DNA from: Hydractinia symbiolongicarpus
Lineage: Eukaryota > Cnidaria > Hydrozoa > Anthoathecata > Hydractiniidae
Direction: 5' to 3'
NCBI RefSeq assembly: GCF_029227915.1
Contig: NC_079881.1
Coordinates: 2,046,001-2,110,000 of the forward strand
Length of the DNA stretch: 64,000 nucleotides
Part shown: one piece after another, positions 25,467 through 34,483 of the stretch
How the letters are laid out: each line of letters opens with the position of its first letter
How positions within the stretch are numbered: the first letter of the stretch is position 1
The notes under the pieces: generated by a model
Told to the model about the DNA's origin: nothing
The model's database searches: none
The model's input: only the letters and a program-made list of their open reading frames with translations
Program-made: the position numbers and the translations under genes

Positions 25467-26282
25467 TTAAATTATCTTTTCACCACTAAAACGCAGCAGA
25501 CTTGCAGTTTTCAAAAATGTTTTCATTTTTGATGAGACGCTTAATGAAAGAGGTTTAATCGCCGGCAAACGAAAACCCGCGATTTCCCGTAAATCCCGGG
25601 CTTGGCCCGCATAGTCGAATGTATACAAAGAGAGTACCCAGGGAGTAAACTCATTTCCCAAACGATTTTTTAATTTATTTTATTACCACTAAAACGCATG
25701 AGACTTGTAGTTTTCAAAAATGTTTTCATTTTTGATGAGACGCTGAATAAAAGAAGTTTAATCGCCGGCAAACGAAAACCCGCGACTTCCCGTAAATCCG
25801 GACTCGGCCCGTATAGTCAAAAGTATACAAAGAAAGTACCCAGGGAGTAAACTCATTTCCCGAACGATTTTTTAAATTATTATTTCACCTCTAAAGCCCA
25901 TGAGACTTGTAGTTTTTTAAAAATGTTTTCATTTTTGATGAGACGCTGAATAAAAGAAGTTTAATCGCCGGCAAACGAAAACCCGCGACTTCCCGTAAAT
26001 CCCTGACTCGGCCCGTATAGGCAAAAGTATGCAAAGAAAGTACCCATGGTGTAAACTCATTTCCCGAACGATTTTTTAAATTATTATTTCACCACTAAAG
26101 GCCATGAGACTTGTAGTTTTTAAAAAAGTTTTCATTTTTGATGAGACGCTGAATAAAAGAAGTTTAATCGCCGGCAAACGAAAACCCGCGATTTCCCGTA
26201 AATCCGGTCTCGGCCCGTATAGTCAAAAGTATACAAAGAAAGTACCCAGGGAGTAAACTCATTTCCCAAACGATTTTTTAAA
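25467..26282. repeat. Terminal block of array 1, copy of 9676-10490
   Basis: The last four or so monomers before the junction match 9676-10490 at a constant offset of 15791 bp. Shared rare variants are 'aaagagagtaccc' (9836 and 25627), 'ttaatttattttattacc', 'cccatggtgtaaac' (10252 and 26043), 'aaaggccatgag' and 'ggtctcggcccg' (10414 and 26205). The two copies have since gained separate changes, for example 'gtagatttttaaa' versus 'gtagttttttaaa'. The block stops within a monomer, at the T-tract 'cgattttttaaa'. Confidence 0.75.
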
Positions 26283-26286
26283 CGTT
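26279..26286. other. Junction between the 202-bp and 373-bp satellites
   Basis: Array 1 can be followed to 'cgattttttaaa', ending at 26282. Array 2 can be followed leftward to 'aaacgtttcactg', starting at 26280. The bases 'aaa' at 26280-26282 fit both sides. No filler sequence, transposon end or target-site duplication is visible, and both flanking monomers are otherwise normal. Confidence 0.9.
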
Positions 26287-27030
26287 TCACTGTTAAAAGC
26301 GATGCAACTTAGTAATATCCAAATACTATCGCTAAATACATGTGGGGACGAATATGCGGCTCAACAGTTGTAACTCAAACGAATTTATACCACTAGAAAT
26401 TCAATGAAATTTAGTCTTTGAAACTGTTCCTATTTATTCAGCGCATGCTAACGGCCAGGATTGGTCTCACAGTAAGAAAAGACTTATTTATCTAAATTTT
26501 TAAATAAAGTTCTACCACAGAGCTTAATGTAATCGCTGAATCCCAGCCATCACGTCAAATTAAGAAGAAAGTTATTCCTTGGAGACCAATTGGCTCATCT
26601 GTCACATTTATAAGGACATAGTCCAGAGTCAGCTTAATTAATTCCCAGAGGCACTCGTTTCACTGTTAAAAGCAATACAACTTAGTAAAATTGGAAGAAA
26701 ATCACTAAATACATGTTGGTACGAATAAGTGACGCAACCGTTGTAACACAAACGGATTGACACCGTTAGAAAGTCAATGAAATCTAGTTTTTGAGAATGT
26801 CTCTAATTCTTCAGCGCAAACTAACGGCTAGGATTGGACCCACAGTAAAAACAGACATATTTATCTTCATTTTTTAACAAAGAGTTACCACAGTGCCCAC
26901 TGTAAATGCTGAGTTCCAGCAATCAAGTCAAATTAAGAAGAATGTTACTTCTTGTAGTCAAACTGGCTCATTTATCACATTTATAAGGTCAAAGTCCAAA
27001 ATCAGTTCAATTAAGTCCCACAGTCAAATA

Positions 27031-27173
27031 TTTCACTGTTAAAAGCGATGCAACCTAGTAATATCCGAATACTATCGCTAAATACATGTGGGGACGAAAA
27101 TGTGACGCAACAGTTGTAACTCAAACGGATTAACACCGTTAAAAAGCCAATGAAATGTAGTTTTTGAAACTGT
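27031..27173. other. Boxes 1 and 2 shared with array 1 (array 2 example)
   Basis: Box 1 at 27031-27050 and box 2 at 27156-27173 in a type-C monomer. Box 2 reads 'tgtagtttttgaaactgt' and is preceded by 'atgaaa', where array 1 has 'atgagact'. The boxes occur in the same order and on the same strand as in array 1. Confidence 0.5.
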
Positions 27174-27482
27174 CTTTATTTCTTCAGCGCGAACTAACGG
27201 CTGGGATTGGTCCCACAGTAAAAAATGACTTATTTAACTTAATTTTTAAATAAAACGCTACCACAGTGCCCAGTGCAATCGCTGAGTTCCAGCAATCAAG
27301 TCAAATTAAGAAGAATGTTACTTCTTGTAGTCAAACTGCCTCATTTATCACATTTACAAGGTCAAACTCCAAAATCAGTTCAATTAAGTCCCACAGTCAC
27401 ACGTTTCACTTTTAAAAGCGATGCAACCTAGTAATATCTGAATACTTACGCTAAATACATGTGGGGCGAATATGTGACACAA

Positions 27483-27512
27483 CCGTTGTAACTCAAACGG
27501 ATTAACACCGTT
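27483..27512. repeat. Alternating CCGTT / AACGG / CCGTT dyads
   Basis: CCGTT (27483-27487), AACGG (27496-27500) and CCGTT (27508-27512) can pair in two alternative ways, with spacers of 8 and 7 bases. The set is present in many b, B, C, D and F monomers. Type E keeps the first pair only loosely and has 'gatatggcc' in place of the last arm; type A lacks it. No binding protein is known to me for this pattern. Confidence 0.5.
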
Positions 27513-27999
27513 AGAAAGTCAACGAAAATTTGTTTTTGAAACTGTTTCTATTTCTTCTGCGCGAACTAATGGCTGGGATTGGTCCCACAATAAAAAATAA
27601 CTTATTTAACTTAATTTTTAAATAAAACGCTACCACAGTGCCCAGTGCAATCGCTGAGTTCCAGCAATCAAGTCAAATTAAGAAGAATGTTACTTCTTGT
27701 AGGCAAACTGGCTCATTTATCACATTTTTAAGGTCAAAGTCCAAAATCATTTCGATTAAGTCCCACAGTCAAACGTTTCACTGTTAAAAACGATGCAACC
27801 TAGTACTATCAGAAAAATATCACTAAATACATGTTCGTACGAATATGTGACGCAACCGTTGTAACTTAAACGGATTGATATGGCCAAGAAGTCGATGAAA
27901 TGTAGTTTCTGAGAATGTCTCTATTTCTTCAGCGCGAACTAACGGCTAGGATTGGTCCCACAGTGAAAAATGACTTATTTATCTTAATTTTTAAATAAA

Positions 28000-28014
28000 G
28001 CGCTACCACAGCGC
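28000..28014. repeat. Short inverted repeat in type-E monomer (5-bp arms, ACCAC loop)
   Basis: GCGCT at 28000-28004 and AGCGC at 28010-28014 pair around the same ACCAC loop as in type-A monomers. Compared with type A, the middle base pair is changed on both arms (T-A to G-C). It recurs in the unmixed type-E monomers. Confidence 0.7.
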
Positions 28015-28370
28015 CCAGTGTAATCGCTGAGTTCCAGCAATCATGTCAAATTAAGAAGAATGTTATTTCTTGTAGTCAAACTGGCTCATTTATCACATTT
28101 ATAAGGTCAAAGCCCAAAATCAGTTCAATTAAGTCCCACAGTCAAACGTTTCACTGTTAAAAGCGATGCAACCTAGTAATATCCAAATACTATCGCTAAA
28201 TACATGTGGGGACGAATATGCGGCTCAAGCGTTGTAACTCAAACGAATTTATACCGCTAGAAATTCAATGAAATGTAGTCTTTGAAACTGTTCCTATTTA
28301 TTCAGCGCATGCTAACGGCCAGGATTGGTCCTACAGTAAGAAAGGACTTATGTATCTAAATTTTTAAATA

Positions 28371-28389
28371 AAGCTCTACCACAGAGCTT
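28371..28389. repeat. Short inverted repeat in type-A monomer (7-bp arms, ACCAC loop)
   Basis: AAGCTCT at 28371-28377 and AGAGCTT at 28383-28389 are perfect reverse complements around ACCAC. The same element is present in nearly all type-A monomers of array 2; the first one (26284) has one arm mutated to 'gttct'. Other monomer types have a related but different stem at this place. Confidence 0.75.
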
Positions 28390-28892
28390 AATGTAATCGC
28401 TGAATTCCAGCCATCACGTCAAATTAAGAAGAAAGTTACTCCTTGGAGACCAATTGGCTCATCTGTCACATTTATAAGGACATAGTCCAGATTCAGCTCA
28501 ATTAATTCCCACAATCACTCGTTTCACTGTTAAAAGCAATACAACTTAGTAAAATTGGAAGAAAATCACTAAACACATGTTGGTACGAATATGTGACACA
28601 ACCGTTGTAACTCAAACGGATTGACACCGTTAGAAAGTCAACGAAAATTTGTTTTTGAAACTGTTTCTATTTCTTCTGCGCGAACTAATGGCTGGGATTG
28701 GTCCCACAATAAAAAATAACTTATTTAACTTAATTTTTAAATAAAACGCTACCACAGTGCCAGTGCAATCGCTGAGTTCCAGCAATCAAGTCAAATTAAG
28801 AAGAATGTTACTTCTTGTAGGCAAACTGGCTCATTTATCACATTTTTAAGGTCAAAGTCCAAAATCATTTCGATTAAGTCCCACAGTCAAAC

Positions 28893-31800
28893 GTTTCACT
28901 GTTAAAAACGATGCAACCTAGTACTATCAGAAAAATATCACTAAATACATGTTCGTACGAATATGTGACGCAACCGTTGTAACTTAAACGGATTGATATG
29001 GCCAAGAAGTCGATGAAATGTAGTTTCTGAGAATGTCTCTATTTCTTCAGCGCAAACTAACGGCTAGGATTGGTCCCACAGTGAAAAATGACTTATTTAT
29101 CTTAATTTTTAAATAAAGCGCTACCACAGCGCCCAGTGTAATCGCTGAGTTCCAGCAATCATGTCAAATTAAGAAGAATGTTATTTCTTGTAGTCAAACT
29201 GGCTCATTTATCACATTTATAAGGTCAAAGCCCAAAATCAGTTCAATTAAGTCCCACAGTCAAACGTTTCACTGTTAAAAGCGATGCAACCTAGTAATAT
29301 CCAAATACTATCGCTAAATACATGTGGGGACGAATATGCGGCTCAAGCGTTGTAACTCAAACGAATTTATACCGCTAGAAATTCAATGAAATGTAGTCTT
29401 TGAAACTGTTCCTATTTATTCAGCGCATGCTAACGGCCAGGATTGGTCCTACAGTAAGAAAAGACTTATGTATCTAAATTTTTAAATAAAGCTCTACCAC
29501 AGAGCTTAATGTAATCGCTGAATTCCAGCCATCACGTCAAATTAAGAAGAAAGTTACTCCTTGGAGACCAATTGGCTCATCTGTCACATTTATAAGGACA
29601 TAGTCCAGATTCAGCTCAATTAATTCCCACAATCACTCGTTTCACTGTTAAAAGCAATACAACTTAGTAAAATTGGAAGAAAATCACCAAACACATGTTG
29701 GTACGAATATGTGACACAACCGTTGTAACTCAAACGGATTGACACCGTTAGAAAGTCAACGAAAATTTGTTTTTGAAACTGTTTCTATTTCTTCTGCGCG
29801 AACTAATGGCTGGGATTGGTCCCACAAAAAAAAATAACTTATTTAACTTAATTTTTAAATAAAACGCTACCACAGTGCCAGTGCAATCGCTGAGTTTCAG
29901 CAATCAAGTCAAATTAAGAAGAATGTTACTTCTTGTAGGCAAACTGGCTCATTTATCACATTTTTAAGGTCAAAGTCCAAAATCATTTCGATTAAGTCCC
30001 ACAGTCAAACGTTTCACTGTTAAAAACGATGCAACCTAGTACTATCAGAAAAATATCACTAAATACATGTTCGTACGAATATGTGACGCAACCGTTGTAA
30101 CTTAAAAGGATTAATATGGCCAAGAAGTCGATGAAATGTAGTTTCTGAGAATGTCTCTATTTCTTCAGCGCGCCATAACGGCTAGGATTGGTCCCACAGT
30201 AAAAAAAGACTTATTTATCTAAATTTTTAAATAAAGCACTACCACCGAGCCTAGTGTACTCGCTGCATTCCAGCAATCATGTCGAATTAAGAAGAATGGT
30301 ATTCCTTGGAGACCAATTGGCTCATTTAACACATTTACAAGGTCACAGTCCAGAATCAGTTCAATTAAGGTTCACAGTCAATCGTTTCACTGTTAAAAGC
30401 GATGCGACTTAGTCACATCGGAAAAATCACTAAATACATGTTGGTACGAATATGTGACGCAACCGTTGTAACTCAAACGGATTAACACCGTTAAAAAGCC
30501 AATGAAATGTAGTTTTTGAAACTGTCTTTATTTCTTCAGCGCAAACTAATGGCTGGGATTGGTCCCACAGTAAAAAATGACTTATTTAACTTAATTTTTA
30601 AATAAAACGCTACCACAGTGACAAGTGCAATCGCTGAGTTGCAGCAATCAAGTCAAATTAAGAAGAATGTTACTTCTTGTAGTCAAACTGGCTCATTCAT
30701 CACATTTACAAGGTCAAAGCCCAAAATCAGTTCAATTAAGTCCCACAGTCAAACGTTTTACTGTTAAAAGCGATGCAACCTAGTAATATCCAAATACTAT
30801 CGCTAAATACATGTGGGGACGAATATGCGGCTCAAGCGTTGTAACTCAAACGAATTTATACCGCTAGAAATTCAATGAAATGTAGTCTTTGAAACTGTTC
30901 CTATTTATTCAGCGCATGCTAACGGCCAGGATTGGTCCCACAGTAAGAAAAGACTTATGTATCTAAATTTTTAAATAAAGCTCTACCACAGAGCTTAATG
31001 TAATCGCTGAATTCCAGCCATCACGTCAAATTAAGAAGAAAGTTACTCCTTGGAAACCAATTGCCTCATCTGTCACATTTATAAGGACATAGTCCAGAGT
31101 CAGCTCAATTAATTCCCACAATCACTCGTTTCACTGTTAAAAGCAATACAACTTAGTAAAATTGGAAGAAAATCACTAAACACATGTTGGTACGAATATG
31201 TGACACAACCGTTGTAACTCAAACGGATTGACACCGTTAGAAAGTCAACGAAAATTTGTTTTTGAAACTGTTTCTATTTCTTCTGCGCGAACTAATGGCT
31301 GGGATTGGTCCCACATTAAAAAATAACTTACTTAACTTAATTTTTAAATAAAACGCTACCACAGTGCCCAGTGCAATCGCTGAGTTCCAGCAATCAAGTC
31401 AAATTAAGAAGAATGTTACTTCTTGTAGGCAAACTGGCTCATTTATCACATTTTTAAGGTCAAAGTCCAAAATCATTTCGATTAAGTCCCACAGTCAAAC
31501 GTTTCACTGTTAAAAACGATGCAACCTAGTACTATCAGAAAAATATCACTAAATACATGTTCGTACGAATATGTGACGCAACCGTTGTAACTTAAACGGA
31601 TTGATATGGCCAAGAAGTCGATGAAATGTAGTTTCTGAGAATGTCTCTATTTCTTCAGCGCGAACTGACGGCTAGGATTGGTCCCACAGTGAAAAATGAC
31701 TTATTTATCTTAATTTGTAAATAAAGCGCTACCACAGCGCCCAGTGTAATCGCTGAGTTCCAGCAATCATGTCAAATTAAGAAGAATGTTATGTCTTGTA

Positions 31801-34483
31801 GTCAAACTGGCTCATTTATCACATTTATAAGGTCAAAGACCAAAATCAGTTCAATTAAGTCCCACAGTCAAACGTTTCACTGTTAAAAGCGATGCAACCT
31901 AGTAATATCCAAATACTATCGCTAAATACATGTGGGGACGAATATGCGGCTCAAGCGCTGTAACTCAAACGAATTTATACCGCTAGAAATTCAATGAAAT
32001 GTAGTCTTTGAAACTGTTCCTATTTATTCAGCGCATGCTAACGGCCAGGATTGGTCCCACAGTAAGAAAAGACTTATGTATCTAAATTTTTAAATAAAGC
32101 TCTACCACAGAGCTTAATGTAATCGCTGAATTCCAGCCATCACGTCAAATTAAGAAGAAAGTTACTCCTTGGAGACCAATTGGCTCATCTGTCACATTTA
32201 TAAGGACATAGTCCAGAGTCAGCTCAATTAATTCCCACAATCACTCGTTTCACTGTTAAAAGCAATACAACTTAGTAAAATTGGAAGAAAATCACTAAAC
32301 ACATGTTGGTACGAATATGTGACACAATCGTTGTAACTCAAACGGATTGACACCGTTAGAAAGTCAACGAAAATTTGTTTTTGAAACTGTTTCTATTTCT
32401 TCTGCGCGAACTAATGGCTGGGATTGGTCCCACAATAAAAAATAACTTATTTAACTTAATTTTTAAATAAAACGCTACCACAGTGCCCAGTGCAATCGCT
32501 GAGTTCCAGCAATCAAGTCAAATTAAGAAGAATGTTACTTCTTGTAGGCAAACTGGCTCATTTATCACATTTTTAAGGTCAAAGTCCAAAATCATTTCGA
32601 TTAAGTCCCACAGTCAAACGTTTCACTGTTAAAAACGATGCAACCTAGTACTATCAGAAAAATATCACTAAATACATGTTCGTACGAATATGTGACGCAA
32701 CCGTTGTAACTTAAACGGATTGATATGGCCAAGAAGTCGATGAAATGTAGTTTCTGAGAATGTCTCTATTTCTTCAGCGCGAACTGACGGCTAGGATTGG
32801 TCCCACAGTGAAAAATGACTTATTTATCTTAATTTTTAAATAAAGCGCTACCACAGCGCCCAGTGTAATCGCTGAGTTCCAGCAATCATGTCAAATTAAG
32901 AAGAATGTTATTTCTTGTAGTCAAACTGGCTCATTTATCACATTTATAAGGTCAAAGCCCAAAATCAGTTCAATTAAGTCCCACAGTCAAACGTTTCACT
33001 GTTAAAAGCGATGCAACCTAGTAATATCCAAATACTATCGCTAAATACATGTGGGGACGAATATGCGGCTCAAGCGTTGTAACTCAAACGAATTTATACC
33101 GCTAGAAATTCAATGAAATGTAGTCTTTGAAACTGTTCCTATTTATTCAGCGCATGCTAACGGCCAGGATTGGTCCCACAGTAAGAAAAGACTTATGTAT
33201 CTAAATTTTTAAATAAAGCTCTACCACAGAGCTTAATGTAATCGCTGAATTCCAGCCATCACGTCAAATTAAGAAGAAAGTTACTCCTTGGAGACCAATT
33301 GGCTCATCTGTCACATTTATAAGGACATAGTCCAGAGTCAGCTCAATTAATTCCCACAATCACTCGTTTCACTGTTAAAAGCAATACAACTTAGTAAAAT
33401 TGGAAGAAAATCACTAAATACATGTTGGTACGAATATGTGACGCAACCGTTGTAACACAAACGGATTGACACCGTTAGAAAGTCAATGAAATCTAGTTTT
33501 TGAGAATGTCTCTAATTCTTCAGCGCAAACTAACGGCTAGGATTGGACCCACAGTAAAAACAGACATATTTATCTTCATTTTTTAACAAAGAGTTACCAC
33601 AGTGCCCACTGTAAATGCTGAGTTCCAGCAATCAAGTCAAATTAAGAAGAATGTTACTTCTTGTAGTCAAACTGGCTCATTTATCACATTTATAAGGTCA
33701 AAGTCCAAAATCAGTTCAATTAAGTCCCACAGTCAAATATTTCACTGTTAAAAGCGATGCAACCTAGTAATATCCGAATACTATCGCTAAATACATGTGG
33801 GGACGAAAATGTGACGCAACAGTTGTAACTCAAACGGATTAACACCGTTAAAAAGCCAATGAAATGTAGTTTTTGAAACTGTCTTTATTTCTTCAGCGCG
33901 AACTAACGGCTGGGATTGGTCCCACAGTAAAAAATGACTTATTTAACTTAATTTTTAAATAAAACGCTACCACAGTGCCCAGTGCAATCGCTGAGTTCCA
34001 GCAATCAAGTCAAATTAAGAAGAATGTTACTTCTTGTAGTCAAACTGGCTCATTTATCACATTTACAAGGTCAAACTCCAGAATCAGTTCAATTAAGTCC
34101 CACAGTCAAACGTTTCACTTTTAAAAGCGATGCAACCTAGTAATATCCGAATACTATCGCTAAATACATGTGGGGCGAATATGTGACGCAACTGTTGTAA
34201 CTCAAACGGATTAACACTGTTAGAAAGTCGATGAAATGTAGTTTTTGAAACTGTCTCTATTTTTTCTGCGCAAACTAACGGCTAGGATTGGACCCACAGT
34301 AAAAACAGACATATTTATCTTCATTTTTTAACAAAGAGTTACCACAGTGCCCACTGTAAATGCTGAGTTCCAGCAATCAAGTCAAATTAAGAAGAATGTT
34401 ACTTCTTGTAGGCAAACTGGCTCATTTATCACATTTTTAAGGTCAAAGTCCAAAATCATTTCGATTAAGTCCCACAGTCAAAC
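28893..34483. repeat. 15-monomer block (5591 bp), copy 1
   Basis: Monomers start at 28893 E, 29266 A, 29639 b, 30011 E', 30384 F, 30755 A, 31128 b, 31501 E, 31874 A, 32247 b, 32620 E, 32993 A, 33366 B, 33739 C and 34112 G. The block matches 34484-40074 at a constant offset of 5591 bp. Private variants shared by both copies include 'aaatcaccaaacac' (29681 and 35272), 'cgccataac' (30171 and 35762), 'aatttgtaaataaag' and 'gtcgatgaaatg' in the G monomer. Confidence 0.9.

Larger units (their letters stand above)
1..26282. repeat. Satellite array 1, ~202-bp tandem monomer
   Basis: Head-to-tail monomers of 201-203 bp fill this stretch without interruption, about 130 copies. The anchor 'gagacttg' recurs at 187, 389, 591 and 794, and the copy at 4436-4637 is exactly 202 bp. 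In order from the anchor, each monomer has a T-rich segment with 'gttttcatttttgatgag', the palindrome GCCGGC, a GC-rich stretch around 'ttcccgtaaatcc', the palindrome GTATAC, 'aaagaaagtac', and a T-tract of variable length before 'caccactaaa'. Neighbouring copies look roughly 90% alike by eye. Main variants are gctgaataaaagaag versus gcttaatgaaagagg or ...gtgg, tccggactcgg versus tcccgggcttgg, agtcaaaag versus agtcgaatg, and cccagggagt versus ccctgtgagt. Short open frames occur but 202 is not a multiple of 3 and they track monomer sequence, so I do not treat them as genes. The array starts mid-monomer and continues left of the window. I do not recognise the family. Confidence 0.97.
26284..28892. 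repeat. Array 2, first seven monomers (A-B-C-D-E-A-b)
   Basis: Monomers start at 26284 (A, variant with 'ctcaacagttg'), 26657 (B), 27030 (C), 27403 (D), 27775 (E), 28148 (A) and 28521 (b). The same order recurs from 40075, there with an added G monomer at 41194 between C and D. The monomer at 26284 differs from its counterpart at 40075 at only a few sites, for example 'aaagttctacc' versus 'aaagctctacc'. Confidence 0.85.

Noticed and set aside
1370-25661. Many open frames of 60-143 codons in array 1, mostly on the minus strand, with recurring peptides such as 'VSSKMKTFLKTTSLM'
   Set aside because: They recur because the DNA monomer recurs. The 202-bp period shifts the frame by one base per monomer, so the same peptide appears in alternate frames and breaks off at monomer-specific stops. 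Indels are not in multiples of three, and both strands are open at the same place. No start context, domain or codon bias supports coding.
26283-26660. Transposon insertion as the origin of the junction
   Set aside because: I found no terminal inverted repeats, target-site duplication, poly-A tail or coding remnant at or near 26282. Both sides are plain satellite monomers.
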